DNA from: VBAS01 sp963773465
GTDB lineage: Bacteria > Bacteroidota > Bacteroidia > Chitinophagales > Chitinophagaceae
DNA length: 64,000 bases
Direction: 5' to 3'
Assembly (NCBI GenBank): GCA_963773465.1
Contig: CAVZBF010000001.1
Span: 434,001-498,000 of the forward strand
The notes under the pieces were generated by a model. That model saw only the letters and a list, made by a program, of their open reading frames with translations. It did not search any database and was not told where the DNA came from. The translations under genes were made by a program, and so were the position numbers. The stretch's first letter is position 1; every line of letters begins with the position of its first letter. This document shows positions 33,144 to 41,148 of this stretch, piece by piece.

Positions 33144-33517
33144 TATTTATTTACCACTTTAATAGCAAGGCTTTTTTTCGGTTTTGGATAATAAGCCAGG
33201 CAAACAGCACAATTACTCACGTATGATGAATCGATAATAAAATAAAAATCATCGCCTTCATTGATTGTTGAAGGAAAACTACAGGCACTGCCAAGCGCAA
33301 AAACATTATTATGCGTTTTACCTGTTGCATCATTTTTCCATTCGGAAACGATTCTCGAAGTATCCAGGTTCCCTTCCAACAATTTTATCGTATAATTCAT
33401 GCACATGCCTTTTATTTCGAGCCGGCCTTTATAGGCAGTACTTTCATTTTTATTTTTGCATGTATCGGCCGTCAATGCCAACACAATAATGATGGGAATT
33501 ATGGAATATATTTTCAT
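33143..33517 (-). CDS. Small predicted lipoprotein
   Basis: A 124-residue protein with N-terminal hydrophobic segment and lipobox-like LTADTC (Cys20), then KNKNESTAYKGRLEIKGMCMNYTIKLL. Four more cysteines (CMNY, GSACSF, SNCAVCLAY) are in the mature part; they may form disulfides or bind metal, but no known family is evident. It is translationally coupled to the ABC ATPase (TAATG overlap), and AMP nucleosidase precedes it by 10 bp, so the three share a transcript. The coupling hints at a functional link with transport, but nothing proves it. Confidence 0.72.
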   Translation of the reverse strand: MKIYSIIPIIIVLALTADTCKNKNESTAYKGRLEIKGMCMNYTIKLLEGNLDTSRIVSEWKNDATGKTHNNVFALGSACSFPSTINEGDDFYFIIDSSYVSNCAVCLAYYPKPKKSLAIKVVNK

Positions 33518-33527
33518 AGATAAAGTT

Positions 33528-34298
33528 TTAGAAACGCAGATGACGTACGGTATGTCCTTTATTCATCAATTGTTTTAAAGAATCGATCCCAATTTTTAAA
33601 TGGGTGTCTACAAATTTTGTTGTTACGCTCCGGTCGCTTGCTTCTGTTTTTACGCCTTCCGGCACCATTGGCTGATCACTTACAAGCAATAAAGCACCCG
33701 TGGGAATACGATTATAAAAGCCAACGGTGAAGATCGTTGCTGTTTCCATATCAATTGCATAACATCTTATATCCTGCAGGTATTGTTTGAATTTTTCATC
33801 GTGTTCCCAAACTCTTCTATTGGTTGTATATACAGTTCCTGTCCAATAATCAACCTCGTAATCACGAATAGTAGTAGACACTGCTTTTTGCAATGCGAAT
33901 GCAGGCAGGGCTGGCACCTCCGCAGGAAAATAATCATTACTTGTTCCTTCGCCGCGAATAGCAGCAATTGGCAAAATAAGATCGCCGAGTTTATTTCTTT
34001 TTTTCAATCCGCCGCATTTACCAAGAAATAAAACTGCTTTAGGATGAATGGCCGCCAACAGATCCATTACTGTTGCAGCAGTAGGGCTTCCCATTCCAAA
34101 ATTGATAATAGTAATATCATCTTTGGTGGCACATTGCATCGGTTTGCCTTTGCCGGTCACTCTTACTTTATTCCACTTTGCAAATTTTTCTATGTAGTTG
34201 CTAAAATTTGTAAGCAGTATATAACTTCCGAACTTCTCAAGTTCCTGGCCTGTGTAGCGGGGCAACCAGTTTTGTATTATATCTTCTTTGGTCTTCAT
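33528..34298 (-). CDS. amn: AMP nucleosidase
   Basis: A member of the NP-I nucleoside phosphorylase/hydrolase superfamily, 256 residues, matching the short Bacteroidetes AMP nucleosidases that split AMP into adenine and ribose 5-phosphate. Features are NFGMGSPTAATVMDLLAA (about 67-84), VLFLGKCGGLKKRNKLGDL, and the active-site CYAIDMETATIFTVGF with the conserved Met-Glu pair. SDQPMVPEGVKTE near the C-terminus is typical of this subgroup. It lacks the long N-terminal domain of E. coli Amn. It is the first gene of a leftward transcript and is divergent from the HsdR-N gene. Confidence 0.9.
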   Translation of the reverse strand: MKTKEDIIQNWLPRYTGQELEKFGSYILLTNFSNYIEKFAKWNKVRVTGKGKPMQCATKDDITIINFGMGSPTAATVMDLLAAIHPKAVLFLGKCGGLKKRNKLGDLILPIAAIRGEGTSNDYFPAEVPALPAFALQKAVSTTIRDYEVDYWTGTVYTTNRRVWEHDEKFKQYLQDIRCYAIDMETATIFTVGFYNRIPTGALLLVSDQPMVPEGVKTEASDRSVTTKFVDTHLKIGIDSLKQLMNKGHTVRHLRF

Positions 34299-34315
34299 CC
34301 TGCTAATTTAATCAA

Positions 34316-34323
34316 TACTTTTG
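34316..34323 (+). promoter_or_regulatory. -7 box TACTTTTG giving a probable leaderless start
   Basis: TACTTTTG matches TAnnTTTG and ends 4 bp before the ATG at 34328, placing the expected transcription start at or next to the A of ATG. A TTG at 34288-34290 is too far (25 bp) to be an ideal -33. Confidence 0.4.
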
Positions 34324-34327
34324 ACCG

Positions 34328-34765
34328 ATGATTAAAGTGAATTATCCTGAACCGGTATTTCGTTTTAAAGAAGAGAACGGTAAAGAATTAATTTTTGATT
34401 TTATCAGGAAGCAATGGTTGCTGCTGAACGAAGAAGAATGGGTACGACAAAATTTTGTTCAGTTTCTTGTGCAGGAAATGAAATACCCGGTGGAATTGAT
34501 TGCAATAGAAAAAGAAATTCAGCTCGGCGATCTGAAAAAAAGATTTGACATTCTTGTTTATGATCGCAATCATCAGCCATGGATGCTGGTAGAATGCAAA
34601 GCCGGTGAGATCAGGCTCGATGAAAAAGCTCTTTACCAGGTGTTGCGATACAATATTTCCATGCCGGCAGCTTTTCTTATCATTACCAACGGACATTTTA
34701 CTTATGCCTGGGAAAAAATGGGAGGGGAATTAAAAGAACTGGAGCAAATGCCAATTTGGAAATAA
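34328..34765 (+). CDS. Solo HsdR-N-terminal (HSDR_N_2) nuclease-like protein
   Basis: A 145-residue protein equivalent to the N-terminal nuclease domain of type I restriction enzymes (PF13588-like). The PD-(D/E)xK core is visible: acidic residue in RFDILVYDRN, then MLVECKAGEIRLD with the E-x-K motif. WVRQNFVQFLVQEMKYP is the usual helical start. There is no helicase, HsdM or HsdS nearby, and solo forms are common in Bacteroidetes with an unknown, probably non-restriction role. It is preceded by a TACTTTTG box. Confidence 0.85.
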   Translation: MIKVNYPEPVFRFKEENGKELIFDFIRKQWLLLNEEEWVRQNFVQFLVQEMKYPVELIAIEKEIQLGDLKKRFDILVYDRNHQPWMLVECKAGEIRLDEKALYQVLRYNISMPAAFLIITNGHFTYAWEKMGGELKELEQMPIWK

Positions 34766-34774
34766 TTTAAGAAA

Positions 34775-34802
34775 TAAAAAACCTTTCCCGTTCGAGAAAG
34801 GT
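34775..34802 (-). terminator. Rho-independent terminator for the LolA-like gene
   Basis: On the minus strand: ACCTTTC / GAAAGGT stem (34781-34802) with an 8-base loop, then TTTTTTATTTC. It sits 22 bp past the stop of the minus-strand gene. It also lies just beyond the HsdR-N stop, though on that strand the downstream tract is poor in T. Confidence 0.8.
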
Positions 34803-34823
34803 CCTTCTGAATTCCTAAGATAA

Positions 34824-35537
34824 TTATTGTTGCCTGTCAAACGCCTTTTCATCAATAGCCACATTCAATTCAACCAACGTCATTTTTATTTCCTGGAACA
34901 CCTGTCCCTGTATCTTTTGCGTTCTTGTCATAGGAAATTTTATATCGCCGAATTGTTTAATGTCGCTTGCATAATTTTCAACTTCTATTTCCTGGCCTTG
35001 CACATTCCTGGTATTAACAGATTTGATCAACGTATTATCGGCAACAGAAATAAAATAGGTGGTTACTTTACCGTCGTCTTTGTTTGTCAGTTTAATCTTA
35101 TAACATTTTATTCCTTCTACATCTTCCTGTGCCTGTAACTCTGCTTTATGACCGCGGGCTTTATAATCCATCAGTTGATTTGCTATCATACTTTGCCCTT
35201 TCGAGTCAATTAATTCATCATTGGTCATAGCTATAGCAGCGGTATCTCCTGAAAAAGGGTCGAGCTTCCAGCCCTTTCCATCCTTATAAGCTTTGATAAC
35301 CGATTGACCCATTGCATCAACATCGGTGCGCACCGCTTTGCCATTAATGATCTGGACGGTAATGGGCAACTCCATTCCCTGCAACTTAACAGTTCCTATC
35401 ATTCGTAAAGTTTTTATGGCGTTGAAAGCACTAAGTCCGCCCATTGCTTTTGCGTATTTCTGAACAACCTCATCTGCTGTTTGCGCATTTGTGTACATAA
35501 AAGCAAAGCTTGCCATCACAAAAAGGATCTTTTTCAT
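34824..35537 (-). CDS. Secreted LolA-like outer-membrane lipoprotein-sorting-type protein
   Basis: A 237-residue protein with signal peptide MKKILFVMASFAFMYTNAQ. TADEVVQKYAKAMGGLSAFNAIKTLRMIG is the opening typical of Bacteroidetes LolA/DUF-type proteins, followed by a half-barrel of beta strands (MELPITVQIINGKAVR, GKGWKLDPFSGDTA, IKCYKIKLTNKDDGKVTTYFIS). These resemble the lipoprotein carrier fold, but the sequence lacks enough to say it is the true LolA. It is monocistronic, with terminators at both boundaries. Confidence 0.72.
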   Translation of the reverse strand: MKKILFVMASFAFMYTNAQTADEVVQKYAKAMGGLSAFNAIKTLRMIGTVKLQGMELPITVQIINGKAVRTDVDAMGQSVIKAYKDGKGWKLDPFSGDTAAIAMTNDELIDSKGQSMIANQLMDYKARGHKAELQAQEDVEGIKCYKIKLTNKDDGKVTTYFISVADNTLIKSVNTRNVQGQEIEVENYASDIKQFGDIKFPMTRTQKIQGQVFQEIKMTLVELNVAIDEKAFDRQQ

Positions 35538-35600
35538 TATTTAAAATTGAAAGGCTAAGGTAAGCGTTTGCGATCTCCGCTAAGTATTAAAATTTCTTAA

Positions 35601-35631
35601 ATAAAAAAACCTCTTCATCGATGAAGAGGTT
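35601..35631 (-). terminator. Rho-independent terminator of the glutamate dehydrogenase gene
   Basis: Perfect palindrome AACCTCTTCATCGATGAAGAGG plus T (35608-35631). On the minus strand it is followed by TTTTTTTAT (35601-35608), about 22 bp past the gdh stop. Confidence 0.85.
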
Positions 35632-35653
35632 AAAGCAATTAGTATCGGTTCTG

Positions 35654-37063
35654 TTATGGAAAAATACCCAACTCAGCATAGCTTGTTGCCACTTTATTTA
35701 TTGCAACTACATAAGCAGCAGTACGCATATCAGGTATTTGCGGATTACTTTTCCAAAGGTTCATTATTTCATGTGTTGCCGTGATCATAGTTTCTTCCAG
35801 CCCGCTGTAAACAAGATCAGCTTCTTCCGGCCCGTGCATGATGAATTCCCTTTCACGAATACTCACTTTTTTTGTTGTCAATTCTTCAATAGTGCCAAGT
35901 ATATGTGCATTCAGATTTTCGGTAAAACGTTTTTCCATTCTTCCATAGCGAACATGGCTCAGGTTTTTTAACCATTCAAAATAACTTACAGTAACGCCTC
36001 CTGCATTTAAATACATATCAGGAACCACTAAGGTTCCGTTTTGCACAAATACTTCATCAGCTTCGGGTGTAAGCGGGCCATTAGCACCTTCACCAATGAT
36101 CTTTGCTTTTACCCTCGGTGCATTTTCACCATTGATTACATTCTCTAATGCGGCAGGGATGAGAATATCGCATTCCAGCTCCAATGCTTCGGCACTTGTC
36201 GGAATAAACTTTGTGTTGGGGAAATTTTTTATGGTGCCGTTTTTCTTTTTATACTGAAACACGTCTTCTTCATTTAATCCATCTTCGCAATATACAGCGC
36301 CATCATGTTCCGCAAGACAAACTAATTTTGCGCCGCCCTCACGGAAAAATTTTGCAGCATGATAACCAACATTTCCTAAACCTTGCACGATAACACGTTT
36401 GCCTTCCACACCTGTTGGCAAGCCGAGTTTATTCATAATGTCTTCCATTTTGCATACTTCACGAATACCATAATAAACGCCAAGGCCTGTAGCTTCTCTT
36501 CTTCCACGAACGCCTCCTTGTGTCACCGGCTTACCCGTAACACAACCGGCTGCATCAATTTCACCGGGCCTCATCGACGTGTAGGTATCAAGTATCCATG
36601 CCATTTCTCTTTCTCCTGTACCGTAATCAGGTGCAGGTACATCAGTGCCGGGCCCAATAAAATTTTTCTTTATCAGTTCAGCTGTATAGCGCCTTGTAAT
36701 ATTCTCCAGTTGATAAGGCGTATATTTTTTTGGGTCGATTGCGATACCGCCCTTTGCGCCACCAAAAGGAACATTAACGATCGCACATTTATAAGTCATC
36801 AATGCAGCAAGCGCCATCACTTCATCAAGATTAACCATTGTAGAAAAACGAATTCCGCCTTTACATGGAGTTTTATGATGACTGTGCTGTACACGATAAG
36901 CTTTTACTACTTCTACCTTATCGCCGATCTTTACAGGGAAGTTCATCCTGTAAACAGCATTACATTGTTTTATTTGTTCAAGGATACCCGGATCCCAGTT
37001 GGTGAACTTAGCGGCTTTATCAAAACTTTTTGAAACAGCGCCAAAGAAACTATATTCAGACAT
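35654..37063 (-). CDS. Glu/Leu/Phe/Val dehydrogenase (glutamate dehydrogenase)
   Basis: Oxidative deamination of glutamate (or reductive amination of 2-oxoglutarate) in the cytoplasm; 469 residues. The catalytic region PCKGGIRFSTMVNLDEVMAL and YKCAIVNVPFGGAKGGI carry the substrate lysines, and the Rossmann motif is VIVQGLGNVGYHAA. PAPDYGTGEREMAWILDTY is also conserved. It belongs to the GDH group with an added N-terminal segment (MSEYSFFGAVSKSFDKAAKF) found in Bacteroidetes. It ends in a strong terminator. The ccm genes lie 31 bp upstream on the same strand and may read into it. Confidence 0.93.
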   Translation of the reverse strand: MSEYSFFGAVSKSFDKAAKFTNWDPGILEQIKQCNAVYRMNFPVKIGDKVEVVKAYRVQHSHHKTPCKGGIRFSTMVNLDEVMALAALMTYKCAIVNVPFGGAKGGIAIDPKKYTPYQLENITRRYTAELIKKNFIGPGTDVPAPDYGTGEREMAWILDTYTSMRPGEIDAAGCVTGKPVTQGGVRGRREATGLGVYYGIREVCKMEDIMNKLGLPTGVEGKRVIVQGLGNVGYHAAKFFREGGAKLVCLAEHDGAVYCEDGLNEEDVFQYKKKNGTIKNFPNTKFIPTSAEALELECDILIPAALENVINGENAPRVKAKIIGEGANGPLTPEADEVFVQNGTLVVPDMYLNAGGVTVSYFEWLKNLSHVRYGRMEKRFTENLNAHILGTIEELTTKKVSIREREFIMHGPEEADLVYSGLEETMITATHEIMNLWKSNPQIPDMRTAAYVVAINKVATSYAELGIFP

Positions 37064-37093
37064 ACGGCAAGCATTTAGTTTTTAGAAAATGAG

Positions 37094-37294
37094 TTAACTA
37101 TTTTTTTCCAGTTTAGAAATTTTTCTGTCGAGGCGGATAAGATATAAAACAAGACCTGCAAGTATTGTCAGGATCACAGCAATTACTACATATATCTTTC
37201 CATTTGCTTTCATGGTATCAGCCATTTCCACCTCTTGTGCATTTACAAATAAAGTAAAAAGTAAAAGATAAAAAACAGCAATTAATCTTTTCAT
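37094..37294 (-). CDS. CcmD-like small membrane protein
   Basis: A 66-residue protein: a signal-like helix (MKRLIAVFYLLLFTLFVNAQ), a linker, then a second helix (IYVVIAVILTILAGLVLYLI) and a short charged tail RLDRKISKLEKN, the usual CcmD ending. CcmD holds the heme-loading complex at CcmC in cytochrome c maturation. The start overlaps the ccmC stop by 4 bp, which supports the assignment. The N-terminal cleavable-looking segment is common in Bacteroidetes versions. Confidence 0.8.
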   Translation of the reverse strand: MKRLIAVFYLLLFTLFVNAQEVEMADTMKANGKIYVVIAVILTILAGLVLYLIRLDRKISKLEKNS

Positions 37295-37986
37295 GGCATC
37301 AATTTATGTTCGTTAAGAAGCTTCCATCTGATTTTAAGCGTCGCTATCCATACACCGATCAATGTCCACCCCGCGATAGCAGGATAAAACACCAATCGCA
37401 TATTCATCGATGCGTCTTTAAAATTCAATGCAGGATTTCCTTCGCTGCCACCGGGGTGCAGGCTGGGTAATAATCTTGGAATGATCCATATAGACGGAAA
37501 AAGCATGGCAAATGCAAAGATGTTGTACACAGCACTGATCCTTGCTTTTTTATCCATGTCGGTTATTGAATCTCTTAAAACGAGGTAAGCCGCATATACA
37601 AGCAGCGCAATAGCTGCTCCAATTAACTTTGGTTCCCGCGCAATGCTATCAAAGGAATCATAAAAAGATTTATTCGAGTCGATCCATGTATAACTCATCC
37701 AAATGGCACCGGTGATATAACCAAGCAAACCAAATAAAATACCGACACCAGCATATTGCCGCGACGCAATATCATGAATATGCTTACCTGTTCGTAAGTA
37801 TTTAATAGCCTGCACAAATGAAACGATAAAAAGTATCATCATCCCAAACCACATGCAGACGTGAAAAAAGAGATTGCGAATGGTTTCCTGCAATTGAGGG
37901 TTCCGGGGGACTTCAATTAGTATTCCCGCTGTAAAGGTGTAAACCAACAACACAACAGCCAGAATTTTCCACCAGGATTTATACAT
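37291..37986 (-). CDS. ccmC: CcmC/CcsA-type cytochrome c assembly protein (heme handling)
   Basis: A six-helix membrane protein that presents heme on the periplasmic side during cytochrome c biogenesis. The preferred start, ATG at 37986 (MYKSWWKILAVVLL), gives 231 residues. The open frame goes up to 38121, but that extension runs into a heptamer array and is not credible. Family features are IRNLFFHVCMWFGMM (heme-ligand histidine region), GAIWMSYTW (the tryptophan-rich WWD-like region, here reduced), and SLHPGGSEGNP near a second histidine. ccmD overlaps downstream and ccmB lies upstream; no ccmA is seen in the window. Confidence 0.88.
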   Translation of the reverse strand: MYKSWWKILAVVLLVYTFTAGILIEVPRNPQLQETIRNLFFHVCMWFGMMILFIVSFVQAIKYLRTGKHIHDIASRQYAGVGILFGLLGYITGAIWMSYTWIDSNKSFYDSFDSIAREPKLIGAAIALLVYAAYLVLRDSITDMDKKARISAVYNIFAFAMLFPSIWIIPRLLPSLHPGGSEGNPALNFKDASMNMRLVFYPAIAGWTLIGVWIATLKIRWKLLNEHKLMP

Positions 37987-38072
37987 ATAGTTTTTGTGGC
38001 CGGTCATAGGAAAGATCACAGCAGCAGCAGCGATCTTCAAAAGTGTTTGCAAAAATAAGGGGAAAAATATAA

Positions 38073-38128
38073 GGAACAAGAAAGAAGGAAGAAGGTACAA
38101 GGCACATGGCACAAGGCACAAGGATCAT
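38073..38128. repeat. 7-bp array (unit GGCACAA) between ccmB and ccmC
   Basis: Eight heptamers in phase: GGAACAA, GAAAGAA, GGAAGAA, GGTACAA, GGCACAT, GGCACAA, GGCACAA, GGATCAT. It ends at the ccmB stop codon and makes up most of the gap to ccmC. It also lies under the false N-terminal extension of ccmC. Confidence 0.85.
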
Positions 38129-38784
38129 CAGTCTTTCCATAAAAAAGGAAATAGAATAACCGCAAGCAATACAACAAGGATATCAAGCATTACGATCAAT
38201 AATAAAGTAGAGGCTGCTATGCCGGTTTTATCGGTAAACACCGTATTGGCGAGGTTCATTAGCAGCATTAATTGTGGAATAATGATCGGAAAACCTAATA
38301 TGGCCATGATTGCTGCATTTTGCTGTGCTTTAGCAGCAATTGCCGAAAGAAAAGTAAATACAAGACTAAGGCTCCATCCGCCTAACAATACAAGACCGAT
38401 AAACTGAGGTGCTTTTTGTACGGGGTTTCCCAGGAAAAGAGCGAAGAGTAAAATGCTGAGAAAGCTCATCAGCAACATGAGCACAGAATTAAATACAAGT
38501 TTTGCCAGCACAAAGTCCCTTGGATTTACAATTGAATAAAAATAAAGCATGCGGCCACGGGTTTCCTGTAAAAAACTTTTGGCCACCGCATTGATACAAA
38601 TAAATAATTGGATGACCCAGAACAAGCCATTCCAAACGTTAGGTTCTGGTTCCCGGATCGTCATGTATAAAACAAAGATCGTGGCAATAATGTAAAGCAG
38701 TATGCCGTAAAAACTGTATTGCTGTCTTACTTCAAGCAGCAGATCTTTTTTGATAAGCGTATATATTTGGTTCGGCGCCTTGAT
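38128..38784 (-). CDS. ccmB: CcmB heme-exporter permease subunit, no standard start codon
   Basis: A six-helix membrane permease subunit of the CcmAB exporter. The first ATG is at 38664, but the frame upstream reads IKAPNQIYTLIKKDLLLEVR then QQYSFYGILLYIIATIFVLY directly into MTIREPEPN. That is the expected CcmB N-terminus with its first helix. The frame is open to 38808 (stop at 38809-38811) and contains no ATG, GTG or TTG. ATC at 38784 would give IKAPNQIYTL, in line with the usual length, so I place the start there. Either a rare start codon is used, or an ATG has been lost by mutation or base-calling error. Motifs downstream: NAVAKSFLQETRGRMLYFY and ILGFPIIIPQLML. Starting at the ATG would lose the first helix. 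Confidence 0.85.
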   Translation of the reverse strand: MKAPNQIYTLIKKDLLLEVRQQYSFYGILLYIIATIFVLYMTIREPEPNVWNGLFWVIQLFICINAVAKSFLQETRGRMLYFYSIVNPRDFVLAKLVFNSVLMLLMSFLSILLFALFLGNPVQKAPQFIGLVLLGGWSLSLVFTFLSAIAAKAQQNAAIMAILGFPIIIPQLMLLMNLANTVFTDKTGIAASTLLLIVMLDILVVLLAVILFPFLWKD

Positions 38785-38862
38785 CGTTCTTTTTTGCGAA
38801 AATAATATTTACAAACCATAGACTTCGGGTTTTAACTTATTTTCGATCATTAAAATCTTTTT

Positions 38863-39759
38863 ATGCGTAAGCTAATTTGGCTGTTAATGCCCGCGATCCT
38901 GTTTTTTATTATTCTTTCGTGTAAATCAAAATCAGAAACCAGGCTTTTAAGATTCAACCTGGAAAAAGGAAAATCTTATGATTATGATATGGTAATGAAT
39001 ATGGACCAGGAAGTGATGGATCAAAAGAATAAGATTGGTTTCACTGCAGGGTATACGATCAATGTAGTTGATGATAACGGGACCATTAAAACGCTGGATG
39101 TTGTCTACAAGGATCTTAAAATGAACATGAGCATAATGGGCCAGGAGATCAATATCGATGCTTCCCAAAAACCGGACACTAATTCTCATGACGCGATGCA
39201 AATGATGAAAAATGTTTTTTCGGGTATCGTTGGAGAAAAGTTTACTATGAAAGTAACCCCGGACGGGAAAATTGAAGAGATCACAGGATTTGCAGAAATT
39301 ATCAATAGTATGGTAGACAGTATTCCTGCAAACAGCGAAACAAAAAATATGATATCCCAATCATTAAAAGATCAATTTAATCCGGAAAGAGTAAAAGAAG
39401 CTTTTGCACCAATGTTCAGTGTTTATCCAAAAAAGGAAGTAGGTGTTGGTGATAAATGGAGCAATAGTTATGATCTTTCGACACAGGGTATGAAAATTAA
39501 TTCAGAGTGCACAGTAAAATCTTTCCAGGGAGATAATGTAATTATTGGAGTGAGTTCAAAAATAATTCCTTTGGAAGGAAATGAAAATCCTGCATTAGCC
39601 GGAATGAAAATGAGTGGAACACAAACCGGTACTATGACTGTAAATACTAAAACTGGATTAGTTATTGATGGCGAACTCGATCAAAATCTTGAAACATCAG
39701 GATCGATGAAAATGAAGATGATCAGCAAAACTAAAATGCGTGGCACAGAAAGGGGTTGA
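38863..39759 (+). CDS. Predicted lipoprotein resembling DUF6263
   Basis: A 298-residue lipoprotein: hydrophobic signal MRKLIWLLMPAILFFIILSC with Cys20 in the lipobox. The mature protein is beta-rich with KGKSYDYDMVMNMDQEV, MKVTPDGKIEEITGF and VYPKKEVGVGDKWSNSYDL, patterns found in Bacteroidetes DUF6263-type proteins of unknown role. Its last base abuts the stop of the convergent tdk gene. It is divergent from ccmB, and the region between (38785-38862) must hold both promoters. Confidence 0.75.
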   Translation: MRKLIWLLMPAILFFIILSCKSKSETRLLRFNLEKGKSYDYDMVMNMDQEVMDQKNKIGFTAGYTINVVDDNGTIKTLDVVYKDLKMNMSIMGQEINIDASQKPDTNSHDAMQMMKNVFSGIVGEKFTMKVTPDGKIEEITGFAEIINSMVDSIPANSETKNMISQSLKDQFNPERVKEAFAPMFSVYPKKEVGVGDKWSNSYDLSTQGMKINSECTVKSFQGDNVIIGVSSKIIPLEGNENPALAGMKMSGTQTGTMTVNTKTGLVIDGELDQNLETSGSMKMKMISKTKMRGTERG

Positions 39760-40329
39760 TCAGCTACTTTCTTTATAGCACGTTCTGCATCTTGGTTCAT
39801 ATACGTCTTTTGCACCAAGCATTACCTGGTCATCGTTTGGTACTTTACGATAACTGTAGTTTGCAATATTGCCGCAACGAACACAAATTGCATGAAGCTT
39901 GGTAATATAATCTGCCTTTGATAAAAGATTCGGAATTTGACCGAATGGATTCCCGAGATAATCCATATCAAGACCAGCAACAATTACCCGGACACCGCGA
40001 AATGCAAGCTCATCACAAACATTTGCAATTTCAGGATCAAAAAACTGGGCCTCATCAACACCTACAACATCTACCTCATGAGCAAGCAAAAGTATAGTTT
40101 GCGAGTTATCCACCGGGGTTGATTGGATCGCATTTTCATCATGCGAAACGATCTTCACTTCATCATATCGTGTATCGATAGCCGGTTTAAAGATCTCAAC
40201 CTTAAGATTCGCGATCTTGGCTCTTTTCAGGCGTCGGATCAATTCTTCGGTCTTGCCGCTGAACATTGAGCCGCAGATCACTTCTATCCATCCGCGGCGT
40301 TCGCCTCGTATATTAGGTTCAATAAACAT
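39760..40329 (-). CDS. tdk: Thymidine kinase (type II)
   Basis: Salvages thymidine to dTMP with ATP. At 189 residues it is typical of the bacterial TK1-like form: P-loop GSMFSGKTEELIRRL (about 21-35), Walker B DVVGVDEAQFF (about 88-98), and a structural zinc site from CVRCGN and CRTCYK near the C-terminus, with the lasso region around NYSYRKVP. The stop is immediately adjacent to that of the convergent lipoprotein gene, with no gap. Together with tmk elsewhere in the window it gives a route to dTTP. Confidence 0.96.
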   Translation of the reverse strand: MFIEPNIRGERRGWIEVICGSMFSGKTEELIRRLKRAKIANLKVEIFKPAIDTRYDEVKIVSHDENAIQSTPVDNSQTILLLAHEVDVVGVDEAQFFDPEIANVCDELAFRGVRVIVAGLDMDYLGNPFGQIPNLLSKADYITKLHAICVRCGNIANYSYRKVPNDDQVMLGAKDVYEPRCRTCYKESS

Positions 40330-40384
40330 CGTTAAAATCTGGTATGATTATAATTCTTGGTAAACAGTTTGTAATTTTAAACAT

Positions 40385-40455
40385 GGATTACGCCGATTTG
40401 GAATGGATTTCGCTGTATAATCCGCGAAATCCGCAAATCCGTTCATCCGTGATTT
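40385..40455. repeat. Short-period inverted repeat (8-9 bp unit AATCCGC)
   Basis: GGATTACGCCGATTTGGAAT and GGATTTCG on the left face AATCCGCG, AAATCCGC, AAATCCGTTC and ATCCGTGATT on the right. ATCCG recurs at 40420, 40429, 40437 and 40445, spacing 8-9 bp and so not the strict 7 of the other arrays. It lies between tdk and the next divergent gene. Confidence 0.6.
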
Positions 40456-40473
40456 CAAAAGTAGCATAAACAA

Positions 40474-41148
40474 ATGGAAAGAATCCAGGCTTTGATCAAC
40501 CGCCTTCAGGAGCAGGTAAAACAAAACGCAGATGCCGCCCAAATGCAGGTTACTGTTCAATTACTGCAATCAGAATTAAATCAATTACAAAAATCATCAT
40601 CCACCAGGACACTCGGAACTTCAAAAGTATCGGTTGTATTACCAACTCCTGTTGCAATAGCACCGGCAACGGTACCTGTGATCGAACCGGAACAGGAAAA
40701 AGAACAAGCGGCTATCTCTGCTCCAAGATCAAAACCAAAAAATAACAACCAGCTTGATATTCATTTCGACCCGATGAATGAAATACCAACATTCTCGCAA
40801 CATAATATCGGTAAAGAAGTGAATGATGCTGTTGGCCAGCAAGAGTCGCTTAATGACCGGCTGAAAGAAAACAGGACGGAAGTGATGCATGCAATAAAAG
40901 ATACTCCTATTCGTGATTTGCGAAAAGCTATCGGTATTAACGACCGCTTTGTTTTTATAAATGAATTGTTCCGCGGTGATGAGCCAATGTATGAACGCAG
41001 TATAAAAACTATAAACAGTTTTAATATTTACCCCGAAGCAGAATACTGGATGAACCGTGAATTAAAAATTAAACTCGGATGGGATGATACAAGGGAAACC
41101 GTAAAGCATTTCTATCAATTGGTTAAAAGACGGTTCTCTTCAATGTAG
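40474..41148 (+). CDS. Conserved hypothetical protein (Bacteroidetes type)
   Basis: A 224-residue soluble protein. The N-terminus is a coiled coil (MERIQALINRLQEQVKQNAD... to about residue 42), then a low-complexity Pro/Ala/Val/Glu linker (about 48-90), then a conserved helical C-terminal half with LNDRLKE, PIRDLRKAIGINDRFVFIN, ELFRGDEPMYERSIKTIN and EAEYWMNRELKIKLGW. I recognise this as a pattern recurring in Bacteroidetes genomes without an assigned function. The gene overlaps the 3' end of convergent waaA by 34 bp. Confidence 0.78.
   Translation: MERIQALINRLQEQVKQNADAAQMQVTVQLLQSELNQLQKSSSTRTLGTSKVSVVLPTPVAIAPATVPVIEPEQEKEQAAISAPRSKPKNNNQLDIHFDPMNEIPTFSQHNIGKEVNDAVGQQESLNDRLKENRTEVMHAIKDTPIRDLRKAIGINDRFVFINELFRGDEPMYERSIKTINSFNIYPEAEYWMNRELKIKLGWDDTRETVKHFYQLVKRRFSSM

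Noticed and set aside
36383..37033. 216-codon open frame on the plus strand
   Set aside because: It is antisense to the conserved glutamate dehydrogenase gene; the translation is rich in Cys/His/Phe and has no recognisable motif.
37987..38121. N-terminal extension of ccmC by 45 codons
   Set aside because: The extension is encoded by low-complexity DNA leading into the GGCACAA heptamer array; MYKSWWKILAVV at 37986 matches the usual CcmC start.
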